Source: Aureimonas ureilytica (lineage in GTDB: Bacteria; Pseudomonadota; Alphaproteobacteria; Rhizobiales; Rhizobiaceae). From it: a DNA stretch of 64,000 nucleotides. The stretch lies in contig NZ_LDQA01000029.1 of the NCBI RefSeq assembly GCF_001475935.1, forward strand, positions 1-64,000, written 5' to 3'. The position numbers and the translations under genes are program-made. Below, piece after piece: positions 1 through 8,393 of this stretch (its first letter is position 1; each line of letters opens with the position of its first letter). The notes below the pieces were generated by a model. The model was not told the origin of the DNA. It saw only the letters and a list, made by a program, of their open reading frames with translations, and ran no database searches.

Positions 1-1049
1 TCCTGATCCTCGACGAGCCGACCGGCGTGCTGACCCCGGCCGAGGCCGACCAGCTCTTTTCCGTGCTCCGCCACCTGCGCGACGAGGGAAAGACCGTCAT
101 CCTCATCACGCACAAGCTGCGCGAGATCCTGGCCGTCACCGACAATGTCTCCGTCATGCGGCGCGGCGAGATCGTCGCGACGGTCAAGACATCAGAGACC
201 AGCGCGGCGGAACTCGCCGAACTCATGGTCGGGCGGCGTGTGCTCTTGCGCGTCGAAAAGGGCGAGGCCGCGCCGAAGGCTCCGCTTCTGGACGTGCGGA
301 ACCTCACCGTACGGGACGGGCGCGGCGTCACCATGGTGGACGACGTGTCGTTCAGCTTGCGCGCGGGCGAGATCGTCGGCATCGCGGGCGTGGCGGGCAA
401 CGGCCAGTCGGAGCTTCTGGAAGCGCTGTCGGGCATTCGGGCGGCGGAAAGCGGCACGCTGCGCCTCAACGGCGAGGCGCTGGACCTGAAGCGCGACATG
501 GACCCCGCCGGCCTTCGCGCGCGGGGCCTCGCCCATGTGCCTGAAGATCGGCATCATATGGGCCTCGTCCTGCCCTTCAAGGAATATGAGAACGCCATTC
601 TCGGCTATCACCGCGACCCCGCCTATGCGAAGGGGCCGTTCTTGAGCGTTTCGGCCATGCGCGCGGAAGCGAAGGAAAAGATCGCGGCCTATGACATCCG
701 CCCGCCCTCGGCCGATCTGAAGACCGCCAATTTCTCCGGCGGCAATCAGCAGAAGGTCGTTCTGGCGCGCGAAATGGAGCGCGACCCCGCCGTGCTCCTG
801 ATTGGCCAGCCGACGCGCGGCGTCGATGTCGGCGCCATCGAATTCATCCATAAGCGCATCATCGAGATGCGCGACGCCGGCAAGGCGGTTCTGCTCGTCT
901 CCGTCGAACTCGACGAAATCCGCGCCCTGTCCGACCGCATCCTCGTGATGTGCGCGGGCCGCGTCGTCGGCGAGCGCAGCCCCGACACGTCCGAAGGCGA
1001 ACTCGGCCTGATGATGGCCGGCGAGACGGCAGCGGAGGCGGCGGAATGA
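1..1049 (+). CDS. Nucleoside ABC transporter ATP-binding protein (5' partial)
   Basis: ATPase subunit of a BMP/nucleoside-type ABC importer, acting on the cytoplasmic face. The window opens in frame inside the first ATPase domain, at its Walker B (LILDEPTG), followed by the H-loop LITHK. A second ATPase domain follows, with Walker A-like GVAGNGQSELL, signature FSGGNQQKVVLARE and a degenerate Walker B (LLIGQPTRG) as is usual in the second half of this family. The true start lies upstream of the window. The next genes are permeases and nucleoside-degrading enzymes, which supports nucleosides as substrate. Its stop overlaps the next start by ATGA. Confidence 0.9.
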   Translation, partial: LILDEPTGVLTPAEADQLFSVLRHLRDEGKTVILITHKLREILAVTDNVSVMRRGEIVATVKTSETSAAELAELMVGRRVLLRVEKGEAAPKAPLLDVRNLTVRDGRGVTMVDDVSFSLRAGEIVGIAGVAGNGQSELLEALSGIRAAESGTLRLNGEALDLKRDMDPAGLRARGLAHVPEDRHHMGLVLPFKEYENAILGYHRDPAYAKGPFLSVSAMRAEAKEKIAAYDIRPPSADLKTANFSGGNQQKVVLAREMERDPAVLLIGQPTRGVDVGAIEFIHKRIIEMRDAGKAVLLVSVELDEIRALSDRILVMCAGRVVGERSPDTSEGELGLMMAGETAAEAAE

Positions 1050-1495
1050 GGGACGCGCGCGTCACGCTCGTCACCTTGGGCGTCACCGACATTGCCCGCG
1101 CCGCCCGCTTTTACGAGACGCTCGGCTGGGTGAGGACGGATCAGGGCAACGACAAGGTGATCTTCCTGCAAGGGGAGGGGCTGGTTCTCTCGCTGTTCGG
1201 CTTGCAGGATCTGGCTGACGACGCGTCGCTGCCGCTGGAAGCGCTGCCGCGCTTTCGCGGCATGACGCTGGCGATCAATCTTTCCAGCGAAGCGGAAGCC
1301 GATCGGCTCTTCGCGCTCGCCTGCGAGGCCGGCGGCGTGCCCGTGAAGGCCCCGCAAAAGGTCTTCTGGGGCGGCTATTCCGGCTATTTCGCCGATCCCG
1401 ACGGGCATCTCTGGGAGATCGCCCACAATCCCTTCTTCGCGCTCGACGCCGCCGGGCGGCTCGACCTTCTGAATCAGCCGAAGGACCCGGCATGA
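1046..1495 (+). CDS. VOC family (glyoxalase-like) protein
   Basis: A 149-residue single-domain vicinal-oxygen-chelate protein. It opens with the typical beta-alpha pattern (VTDIARAARFYETLGW) and ends with YFADPDGHLWEIAHNP, the hallmark of the second half-module; substrate unknown. I chose the ATG at 1046 because it overlaps the ATPase stop (ATGA) and the domain begins right there; an upstream extension in the same frame would run back inside the ATPase gene. It also overlaps the downstream permease by ATGA, so it is translationally coupled inside a nucleoside transporter operon, an odd position for this family. Confidence 0.85.
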   Translation: MRDARVTLVTLGVTDIARAARFYETLGWVRTDQGNDKVIFLQGEGLVLSLFGLQDLADDASLPLEALPRFRGMTLAINLSSEAEADRLFALACEAGGVPVKAPQKVFWGGYSGYFADPDGHLWEIAHNPFFALDAAGRLDLLNQPKDPA

Positions 1496-2628
1496 GCCGA
1501 CCCTATACCAAGCTTCCCGCCTGGATCGACCATGGCGTCATTCCGCTCGTCAATGTCGTGGTGGCCTTTCTGGTCGCCGGGCTCGTGGTCCTGGCCGTCG
1601 GAGAAAGTCCGGTTGAGGCCGCGCGTCTCATGCTGCGCGGCGCCTTCGGCTATGGCGAGGGCTTCGGCTTCACGCTCTACTACACGACCAACTTCATCCT
1701 GACGGGCCTCGCCGTCGCGGTCGCCTTTCACGGCGGCCTGTTCAATATCGGCGGCGAGGGGCAGGCCTATGTCGGGGGCCTCGGCGTCGCGCTGGTGGCG
1801 CTGAACCTCGGCTCCATCCTGCCCTGGTGGGTGAACCTGCCCCTGGCGGTGGTCGCGGCCGGCGCCTTCGGCGCGGCCTGGGCCTTTCTGCCGGGCTATC
1901 TCCAGGCCAAGCGCGGCAGCCATGTCGTCATCACGACGATCATGTTCAATTTCATCGCCTCGGCGCTGATGGTCTATCTCCTCGTCGGCCCCTTGCGCCC
2001 GCTCGGCACGATGCAGCCCGAAACGCGCCAGTTCGATGCGGGCGGGCAATTGCCCAAGCTCGGCGGGCTGTTCGAGAGTCTGGGCATGAGTCTCGGCGGC
2101 GCGCCATTGAACATGACCTTCTTCGTCGCGCTTGCCGCCGCGCTCTTCGTCTGGGTGCTGATCTGGCGCACGCGGCTCGGCTATGAAATCCGCACGCTGG
2201 GCTTCTCGCCCGCCGCCGCGCGCTATGCCGGCATGAAGGAAACGCGCCTCGTCGTGACCATCATGCTGATCTCCGGCGCGCTCGCCGGCATCATGGCGCT
2301 GAACTCGGTGATGGGCGATCAGTACCGGCTTCAGCTCAACTTCCCGGCCGGCGCAGGCTTTGTGGGCATCGCCGTCGCGCTCATGGGCCGGGGCCATCCG
2401 CTCGGCATCCTGCCGGCCGCGCTTCTCTTCGGCGTTCTCTATCAGGGCGGGGCGGAACTCGCCTTCGACATGCCATCGATCTCGCGCGACATGATTGTCA
2501 TCATCCAGGGCCTCGTGATCCTCTTTGCCGGCGCGCTCGAAAACATGCTGCGGCCGGGCGTCGGCAGGCTCTACGGCTTCGTGCGCCTGCCGCTGACGAA
2601 ACCCTTGCCCGCCGAGGAGGCCCGCTGA
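1492..2628 (+). CDS. Nucleoside ABC transporter permease 1
   Basis: Integral membrane permease of the BMP/nucleoside ABC importer (branched-chain amino acid/ribose permease superfamily), 378 residues with about nine to ten hydrophobic segments. The motif FNIGGEGQAYVGG, about residues 83-95, is typical of the larger permease of this family, as is the long periplasmic loop near residues 165-200. The start overlaps the VOC stop by ATGA, and the stop overlaps the next permease by TGATG. It pairs with the following permease to form the channel powered by the ATPase at the window start. Confidence 0.92.
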   Translation: MSRPYTKLPAWIDHGVIPLVNVVVAFLVAGLVVLAVGESPVEAARLMLRGAFGYGEGFGFTLYYTTNFILTGLAVAVAFHGGLFNIGGEGQAYVGGLGVALVALNLGSILPWWVNLPLAVVAAGAFGAAWAFLPGYLQAKRGSHVVITTIMFNFIASALMVYLLVGPLRPLGTMQPETRQFDAGGQLPKLGGLFESLGMSLGGAPLNMTFFVALAAALFVWVLIWRTRLGYEIRTLGFSPAAARYAGMKETRLVVTIMLISGALAGIMALNSVMGDQYRLQLNFPAGAGFVGIAVALMGRGHPLGILPAALLFGVLYQGGAELAFDMPSISRDMIVIIQGLVILFAGALENMLRPGVGRLYGFVRLPLTKPLPAEEAR

Positions 2629-3596
2629 TGGAACTGCTCGGCCTTCTCAATCTCCTGGATTCCACCATCCGCCTCTCGACGCCGCTTCTCTTCGCGGCGC
2701 TGGCTGGCCTTTATTCCGAGCGCTCGGGCGTCTTCGACATCGGGCTGGAAGGTAAGATGCTGGCGGCGGCCTTTGCCTCCGCCGCTGTCGCGGCCCTGTC
2801 GCAGAACGCCTTTGCGGGCCTCGCCGCCGGCATCGGCGTCGCCGTCGTCTTCTCACTGGTCCATGGCTTGGCCTCGATCACCTATCGCGGCAACCAGATC
2901 GTCTCGGGCGTGGCGCTGAACTTCATCGCGTCGGGTCTCACCATCATCCTCGGCGCGGCCTGGTTCGGGCAGGGCGGCAACACGCCGACGCTCAGCCAAA
3001 GCGGGCGCTTTCTCGACATCGCTCTGCCGGGCGCGGAGGCGGTCAAGGATGTGCCGGTTCTGGGCTTCGTCTATTCCGGCCTTGTGTCGGGGCAGAACCT
3101 TCTCGTCTATCTCGCCTTCCTCGCCGTGCCCTTCACCTGGTGGGTGCTCTATCGCACACGCTTCGGCCTGCGCCTTCGCGCGGTCGGCGAAAATCCCGGC
3201 GCGGTGGATACGGCCGGCATCTCGGTCACATGGCTGCGCTACCGCGCCGTGATCATCTGCGGTGTGCTCACCGGCATGGCCGGCACCTATCTCGCCATCG
3301 CGCAGTCGGCGGGCTTTGCGCGCGAGATGACGGCGGGGCGCGGCTATATCGCGCTGGCGGCCCTCATCTTCGCCAATTGGAAGCCGGTGCCCGTCATGTT
3401 CGCCTGCCTCCTGTTCGGCTTTCTGGACGCGGCCTCGATCCGCCTCCAGACGACGGAACTGCCTCTCATCGGTCAGATCCCGCCGCAGCTCGTCCAGGCG
3501 CTGCCCTATATCCTGACCGTGATCCTGCTCGCCGGCTTCGTCGGCAAGTCGCACCCGCCCAAAGCCGGCGGCGTGCCCTATGTGAAAGAGCGCTGA
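2628..3596 (+). CDS. Nucleoside ABC transporter permease 2
   Basis: Second permease of the nucleoside importer, 322 residues, multi-pass. LYSERSGVFDIGLEGKMLAAAF near the N-terminus is the counterpart of the glycine motif in the first permease and is strongly conserved in this subfamily. The start codon overlaps the previous stop, and its own stop overlaps the cytidine deaminase start, so the operon is continuous. The substrate-binding lipoprotein of the system is not in the window and probably lies upstream. Confidence 0.92.
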   Translation: MELLGLLNLLDSTIRLSTPLLFAALAGLYSERSGVFDIGLEGKMLAAAFASAAVAALSQNAFAGLAAGIGVAVVFSLVHGLASITYRGNQIVSGVALNFIASGLTIILGAAWFGQGGNTPTLSQSGRFLDIALPGAEAVKDVPVLGFVYSGLVSGQNLLVYLAFLAVPFTWWVLYRTRFGLRLRAVGENPGAVDTAGISVTWLRYRAVIICGVLTGMAGTYLAIAQSAGFAREMTAGRGYIALAALIFANWKPVPVMFACLLFGFLDAASIRLQTTELPLIGQIPPQLVQALPYILTVILLAGFVGKSHPPKAGGVPYVKER

Positions 3597-3991
3597 TGTC
3601 GGAAGACCTGTTTCTCAAGGCGCGCTCGGCCATGAAGAAGTGCCACGCGCCCTATTCCAACTTTCCCGTCGGCGCGGCCCTGCGCACCGAAGACGGGCGC
3701 ATCTATGCCGGCTGCAATATCGAGGTCGTGAGCTTTCCCGAAGGCTGGTGCGCCGAGACGACGGCCATCGCCCATATGGTGATGGATGGCGGCGGCAAGA
3801 TCGCGGAAATCGCGGTCGTCGCCGAGCGGCTGCGCGCCTGCTCGCCCTGCGGGGGCTGCCGCCAGCGCATCGCGGAGTTCGCCAGCGCCGAGACGCGCGT
3901 CTTCCTGTGCGACGCCGTTGAGGGCGTGGTGGAAACCATACTGATGGGCGAACTTCTGCCCAAGGCCTTTCCGACGGATGCCGTCTCGTGA
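3596..3991 (+). CDS. cdd: Cytidine deaminase
   Basis: Zinc enzyme converting cytidine and deoxycytidine to uridine and deoxyuridine in the pyrimidine salvage pathway. The 131-residue length is that of the small tetrameric class. Visible motifs are the N-terminal APYSNFPVGAAL, then CAE with Cys52 as zinc ligand and Glu54 as proton shuttle, and PCGGCRQ with Cys85 and Cys88 as the other ligands. The ATG at 3596 overlaps the permease stop. The reading frame extends upstream, but that part lies inside the permease gene. The stop overlaps the next start as GTGA. Confidence 0.95.
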   Translation: MSEDLFLKARSAMKKCHAPYSNFPVGAALRTEDGRIYAGCNIEVVSFPEGWCAETTAIAHMVMDGGGKIAEIAVVAERLRACSPCGGCRQRIAEFASAETRVFLCDAVEGVVETILMGELLPKAFPTDAVS

Positions 3992-4788
3992 GCGCGGCGG
4001 CGGATGCCCTGCGGGATCGGCTCGGCGCGCGTCGGCCGCGCGTCGCGCTGGTGCTCGGCTCCGGCCTCGGTGCGCTCGTGCGCGAGGTCGAGGACGCCCA
4101 TCACATTCCCTATCGCGATCTGCCGGGCTTTCCCGTCTCGGCCGTGTCGGGCCATGCGGGCGAGGTGGTCTCGGGCTGGCTGGCGGGCGTCGATGTCCTG
4201 ATCCTGTCGGGCCGCATTCATTATTACGAGGCGGGCAACGCGGCGGCCATGCGCCCCGCGCTGGAAGCCTTGAAGGCGGTCGGCGTCGAGATCCTGTGCC
4301 TCACCAACGCGGCCGGCTCGGTGAACCCCGCGATCGCGCCGGGCGAGGTCATGCTGATCGACGATCACATCGCCTTTTCCGGGGCCAATCCGCTGATCGG
4401 GGAGCCGACCGACGCCCGCTTCGTCGGGATGACCTCGGCCTATGATCCGCAGCTGCGCGAGGCCATGCTGCGCGGTGCGATCAAAGCTGAGGAGGCGCTG
4501 CACCGCGGCGTCTATATGTGGTTCTCCGGACCGTCCTTCGAGACGCCGGCCGAAATCCGCATGGCGCGGGTTCTGGGCGCGGATGCGGTCGGCATGTCCA
4601 CCGTGCCGGAAACGATCCTCGGACGTTTCTTGGGTCTTCGCGTCGTCGGCGCCTCCGTCGTCACCAATTTCGGCGCGGGCATGACGGGTGCGGAACTCAG
4701 CCACACAGAAACCAAGGACATGGCGCCGATCGGCGGCGCCAAGCTCGCCCGCATCCTCGCCCACGCCCTGCCGGAGTTCGCCCTATGA
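3988..4788 (+). CDS. punA: Purine nucleoside phosphorylase (trimeric type)
   Basis: Phosphorolysis of purine (deoxy)nucleosides to the free base and (deoxy)ribose-1-phosphate. The 266-residue protein matches the trimeric PNP family: LVLGSGLG near residue 21 for phosphate binding, SGRIHYYEAG near residues 74-83, LTNAAGSVNP, and the purine pocket YMWFSGPSFETPAEIR. The GTG start overlaps the cdd stop. It is translationally coupled to deoC downstream through ATGA. The ribose-phosphate products feed deoB and deoC. Confidence 0.93.
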   Translation: MSAAADALRDRLGARRPRVALVLGSGLGALVREVEDAHHIPYRDLPGFPVSAVSGHAGEVVSGWLAGVDVLILSGRIHYYEAGNAAAMRPALEALKAVGVEILCLTNAAGSVNPAIAPGEVMLIDDHIAFSGANPLIGEPTDARFVGMTSAYDPQLREAMLRGAIKAEEALHRGVYMWFSGPSFETPAEIRMARVLGADAVGMSTVPETILGRFLGLRVVGASVVTNFGAGMTGAELSHTETKDMAPIGGAKLARILAHALPEFAL

Positions 4789-5540
4789 GGGATCGCGCAG
4801 ACGACGCACGCCGGCTGATCGCCTGCCTCGACCTCACCAATCTCAACGAGACCTGCACACCGGCCGATATCGACGCGCTGGTGAAGCGCGCTCAGACGCC
4901 CGAGGGCGATGTCGCGGCCATCTGCATCTGGCCGCGCTTCGTCGCGCAGGCGCGGGCCATTCTGCCCGAGACCATCCATCTCGCGACGGTCGTGAACTTT
5001 CCGGCCGGGGGCGAGGACGTGGAGGCCACCGTCCGGGAAACGAAGCAGGCCGTGGCCGATGGCGCGGACGAGATCGACCTCGTGATCGCCTATCGGCGCG
5101 TCGCCGCCGATCCTGCCTTTGTCGAGGCTCAGGTCCGCGCGGTGAAGGCGGCGGCCGGTTCGGCGCGGTTGAAGGCCATCCTGGAAACGGGGGAGCTTAC
5201 CGACCCCGACCTGATCCTCTCGGCCTCAGAGGCAGCGCTGCGGGGCGGAGCGGATTTCCTGAAGACCTCGACCGGCAAGGTACCCGTCAGCGCGACACCC
5301 GAGGCCGCCCGTATCCTGCTTCAGGTCATCGCGAATGGCGGCGGCGCGGTCGGTTTCAAGCCGTCCGGCGGCATCAAGACCTACGAGGACGCCAAGCTCT
5401 ATCGCGACATGGCCGAAGAGGTTTGCGGCGCGGGCTGGCCGACGCCCGACCGCTTCCGGCTCGGCGCGTCCGGTGTCCTGACCGACCTTCTGGCGGTGGC
5501 CGGCGGGGACGGGCGAGGCGGCGAGACGAGCGGCTATTGA
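4785..5540 (+). CDS. deoC: Deoxyribose-phosphate aldolase
   Basis: Class I aldolase splitting 2-deoxyribose-5-phosphate into glyceraldehyde-3-phosphate and acetaldehyde, the last step of deoxynucleoside catabolism. The 251-residue TIM-barrel protein shows the Schiff-base lysine in DFLKTSTGK (Lys160), the second active lysine in GFKPSGGIK (Lys192) and the acid aspartate in EIDLV (Asp98). The ATG at 4785 overlaps the phosphorylase stop; the longer in-frame extension lies inside that gene and is rejected. The stop overlaps the deoA start. Confidence 0.94.
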   Translation: MRDRADDARRLIACLDLTNLNETCTPADIDALVKRAQTPEGDVAAICIWPRFVAQARAILPETIHLATVVNFPAGGEDVEATVRETKQAVADGADEIDLVIAYRRVAADPAFVEAQVRAVKAAAGSARLKAILETGELTDPDLILSASEAALRGGADFLKTSTGKVPVSATPEAARILLQVIANGGGAVGFKPSGGIKTYEDAKLYRDMAEEVCGAGWPTPDRFRLGASGVLTDLLAVAGGDGRGGETSGY

Positions 5541-6850
5541 TGCGCCTGCCCGCCGAGATCATCCGCGCCAAGCGCGACGGGCTGGCGCTGGACGGGGCCG
5601 AGATCGCGGATTTCGTGCGCGGTGTCAGCAAGGGCGCGATCCCCGACGCGCAGATCGCAGCACTTTGCATGGCGATCTTCCTGCGCGGCATGGATCGCGA
5701 TGAGACCGTCGCGCTGACGCTCGCCATGCGCGATTCCGGCGATGTGCTCGACTGGCGCTTTCTGGAGCGTCCGGTCGCCGACAAGCATTCCACCGGCGGC
5801 GTCGGCGACAATGTCTCGCTGATGCTGGCACCGATCCTGGCCGACTGCGGCGCGGCGGTGCCGATGATCTCGGGCCGGGGCCTCGGCCATACCGGCGGTA
5901 CGCTGGACAAGCTGGAAGCCATTCCGGGCTACACGGTCACGCCCGAGCCGGATCGCTTTCGCCGCGTGGTCAGCCAAGTCGGCTGCGCCATCGTCGGGCA
6001 GACGGCGCGCCTCGCCCCGGCGGATGGGCGCATCTACGCCGTGCGCGATACGACGGCCACGGTGGAATCGACGCCGCTCATCGTCGCCTCCATCCTGTCG
6101 AAGAAGCTCGCGGCCGGCCTCCAAAGCCTCGTTCTCGACGTGAAGACGGGCTCGGGCGCCTTCATGGCGGATGAGGCGGATGCGCGCGCGCTCGCCCGCG
6201 CGCTGGTGGATGTCGCCAACGGGGCTGGCCTGCCCTGCAGCGCGCTGCTCACCGATATGAGCCAGCCGCTGGCAGCGGAAGCCGGCAATGCGCTGGAAGT
6301 GGCCAACGCCGTTCGTTTTTTGAAGGGCGAAAGCGCCGGCACGCGGCTGCATCGGGTCACGTTGGCGCTCTGCGCCGAAGCTCTGGTCCAGGCGGGGCTC
6401 GCCGGAAACGCCGATGAAGGCGAGACCTTGGCTGCGCGCGCGCTGGAAAGTGGCGCGGCGCTGGAGCGGTTTGGCGCGATGATCGCCGGGCTCGGCGGCC
6501 CGGCCGATTTCGTGGAACGGATGGACGCCTACCTGCCAGCCGCGCCCGTGGTGCGCCCCGTCGCCGCGCTTTCGGCCGGCATCGTGGCTGGGATGGACAC
6601 GCGCGCGCTGGGGTTGGCCGTGGTGCAACTGGGCGGCGGGCGCAGCGTGCCGGGCGAGGCGATCGACCCCTCGGTCGGCCTGTCAGCCATCGCGCCGCTC
6701 GGAACGTCTGTCGCGCCGGGCGATCCGCTGGGCTTCGTCCATGCCCGAAGCGAAGCAGAAGCCGAGCGCGGGGTGGCGCAGGTTCTCGCTGGTATCACGC
6801 TGGCCGAGACGGCTCCTGAAAGCCGCGATGTGATCGACCGGATCGGATAA
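5540..6850 (+). CDS. deoA: Thymidine phosphorylase
   Basis: Phosphorolysis of thymidine/deoxyuridine to base and deoxyribose-1-phosphate. The 436-residue protein shows the glycosyltransferase family 3 features KHSTGGVGD (residues 82-90, phosphate binding) and SGRGLGHTGGTLDKLE (family signature), plus VKTGSGAFM later. Length is normal for DeoA. The ATG at 5540 overlaps the deoC stop by one base; a much longer upstream extension of the frame is antisense-free but runs through deoC and is not real. It is the last gene of the plus-strand nucleoside operon, and the next gene is convergent. Confidence 0.94.
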   Translation: MRLPAEIIRAKRDGLALDGAEIADFVRGVSKGAIPDAQIAALCMAIFLRGMDRDETVALTLAMRDSGDVLDWRFLERPVADKHSTGGVGDNVSLMLAPILADCGAAVPMISGRGLGHTGGTLDKLEAIPGYTVTPEPDRFRRVVSQVGCAIVGQTARLAPADGRIYAVRDTTATVESTPLIVASILSKKLAAGLQSLVLDVKTGSGAFMADEADARALARALVDVANGAGLPCSALLTDMSQPLAAEAGNALEVANAVRFLKGESAGTRLHRVTLALCAEALVQAGLAGNADEGETLAARALESGAALERFGAMIAGLGGPADFVERMDAYLPAAPVVRPVAALSAGIVAGMDTRALGLAVVQLGGGRSVPGEAIDPSVGLSAIAPLGTSVAPGDPLGFVHARSEAEAERGVAQVLAGITLAETAPESRDVIDRIG

Positions 6851-6929
6851 AGCCGTCCCTGCGATGGGGCGCAATGGGTGCCGGAAGCCGGGGCTTCGCG
6901 CGACCTATGGCTCGGCTGGCCCGTCGCCC

Positions 6930-7460
6930 TCAGGGCACCAGCGTCAGCGTATTGCCGCTGGCCGAAAAGCTCTTCAGGCGCTTGAGGAAGCTCATCCCGA
7001 GAAGGGTGGTGGACAGCGCCTCGCCCTTGGCCACCATGACATCGACATCGCGCACTTCCACCGAGCCGATGGCAATGCGTCTCGCCTTGGCGAGCGCGAC
7101 GGGCATGGGGCCATTGGCGGTCTGGGCCACGCCGGTGAAGGCTTCGGGCGGAACATTGATGCCGAGACGGCGCGCCGTGCGCTCGTTGACGGCCACATAG
7201 GTCGCGCCCGTGTCGATCAGCACGGGCTCGATGCGCCCCTCGAAGCGCGCTTCCGTGCGGAAATGCCCGTCCGCGCCGGCGCGCAGCTGCAGGCCGCGAC
7301 CGCTCGCGGGCGCGGGCAGCGCGGCTTCCACCACCTTGGCCGGTGGGGTCAACTGCTCGGCCTCGCCCGTTTGCAGCGTCGCGCGATAGCGCTCGAACAC
7401 CGATGGAAAGGCCATGGCGACGATCGAGGCGAAGACGGCAAAGCCGAGAAGCCGGGTCAT
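6930..7460 (-). CDS. Membrane-anchored retroviral-type aspartic protease (TIGR02281 family)
   Basis: A 176-residue protein with an N-terminal hydrophobic anchor (about residues 4-20) followed by a periplasmic clan AA aspartic protease domain. The catalytic triad signature LIDTGATYVAVN places Asp83-Thr84-Gly85. The domain ends in the expected FLKRLKSFSASGNTLTLVP. The ATG at 7460 is preferred over a TTG two codons upstream because an AGGGAA Shine-Dalgarno-like sequence sits about nine bases before the ATG. The family is widespread in Alphaproteobacteria, with unknown substrate. It converges with deoA. Confidence 0.85.
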   Translation of the reverse strand: MTRLLGFAVFASIVAMAFPSVFERYRATLQTGEAEQLTPPAKVVEAALPAPASGRGLQLRAGADGHFRTEARFEGRIEPVLIDTGATYVAVNERTARRLGINVPPEAFTGVAQTANGPMPVALAKARRIAIGSVEVRDVDVMVAKGEALSTTLLGMSFLKRLKSFSASGNTLTLVP

Positions 7461-7915
7461 GCTCAAGTTCCCTGGGCAGCGAGCGGAGGCCGATCGAGGA
7501 AGCTTGGCGGCAAATGGTGAACGAAGGCTTGGGGAATGCCTCGTCGGACACCTTATGGTTAGGGATCAATGGGGCGTCGGGCTTCGATTTTCCCTGACTG
7601 CCCCTGGGCTCGCCGAAGCAATGCGGCTCGGACGCTCGGGTTGGGAAACGCGCCGGCCTTCGCGCGGATGATCTCAGAGGCTGTCCGGCCGCCCATCGGG
7701 TCGGGCCGTCGTGAGGTGTGTCGTCGGCGTGAAGCGCTCAAGGAAGACGATGCGTGGGCAAGGCCCAGCCTCGGCCACGAGACGGCGGGTGGATGGGGCA
7801 AACCGTTCGGGGGCCTCAACAGCGCGGAGGCTTTCCGACGGCCGATGGATACGACGGCCCGAAAGGGAGAAAGGCCCGCCATGAAGCGAGCCTTTCCAGA
7901 ATTCGGCGCATCCGC
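7461..7915. other. Intergenic region without a convincing gene
   Basis: About 450 bases between the protease start and the stop of the tiny-protein pair. Open frames exist on both strands (for example minus 7559-7882) but they have arginine-rich shadow-like composition, no recognisable domain and no clear ribosome binding site. The left end must carry the protease promoter; the right end holds a hairpin at 7870-7895. Confidence 0.4.
7870..7895 (-). terminator. Hairpin after the tiny-protein pair
   Basis: Inverted repeat GAAAGGC / GCCTTTC with a 13-14 base loop, just downstream of the stop at 7916 on the minus strand, followed on that strand by pyrimidine-rich TCTCCC. It is placed to end the two-gene transcript; the U-tract is weak. 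Confidence 0.4.
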
Positions 7916-8116
7916 CTATTTCAGATTCGCGTCATGCGTATGGTGCGTGTCCTGCTCGCCGCCACCGCCCGAGATCTGCGCACGGGGGCCGTTGGTCGGC
8001 TCGCCCGGCTTGGGGCCGCGACCCTCGGTGGGGTCGGGTCGGTCGGGCGCCTGATGGCTGGAGCCGGGGCCGCCATGATGGCGGTTGGCGCTTTCCGTCT
8101 TCGATGAGCTGGACAT
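7916..8116 (-). CDS. Tiny hydrophilic protein, hypothetical (66 aa)
   Basis: A 66-residue, strongly polar, probably disordered protein rich in Gly, His, Pro and Ser, with GGGGEQDTHHTHD near the C-terminus. No hydrophobic core, no signal peptide. It starts two bases after the stop of the better supported tiny gene upstream, with AGGA about nine bases before its ATG, which suggests co-translation. Composition differs from the arginine-heavy pattern of shadow frames. Function unknown; it could be a spurious frame, but the tandem arrangement makes it likelier to be real. Confidence 0.55.
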   Translation of the reverse strand: MSSSSKTESANRHHGGPGSSHQAPDRPDPTEGRGPKPGEPTNGPRAQISGGGGEQDTHHTHDANLK

Positions 8117-8118
8117 GG

Positions 8119-8307
8119 CTAGCGGTCCTGCTGATGACCCTGATGGGTCGTGTTCTGGTGGATATTGCCTTGCCGGCCCTGCGTATCGAGATTGCCGGGG
8201 GAGGCCTGAGCGCCTTTGGCGACGGTATCAGCCTTGTGGGTCTCGTGGTCGCCCGGTCCTTTCGGGCTCAGATTCTCGGCCGGGATCGGCGGGGATTTGG
8301 AGGACAT
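8119..8307 (-). CDS. Tiny hydrophilic protein, conserved rhizobial type (62 aa)
   Basis: A 62-residue polar protein beginning MSSKSPPIPAENLS and ending in GRQGNIHQNTTHQGHQQDR, a pattern I recognise from small uncharacterised proteins common in Hyphomicrobiales. No transmembrane segment; predicted disordered, Gln/Asn/His/Gly-rich. A perfect Shine-Dalgarno AAGGAG lies seven bases upstream of the ATG, the strongest evidence that it is translated. It heads a two-gene unit with the 66-residue protein. Function unknown; stress-associated small disordered proteins would be a guess. Confidence 0.75.
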   Translation of the reverse strand: MSSKSPPIPAENLSPKGPGDHETHKADTVAKGAQASPGNLDTQGRQGNIHQNTTHQGHQQDR

Positions 8308-8393
8308 GCGATCGCTCCTTCTCGTTGTTCGAGAAGGTTAATCCCGTTCTCCCCCATGGGTTCCCAGCCTTTCGCCGGGCAAGGATTTGGCTC

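Noticed and set aside
7559-7882. 107-codon minus frame in the 7.5-7.9 kb gap
   Set aside because: Arg/Ser/Pro-rich, no recognisable motif, and weak translation signals.
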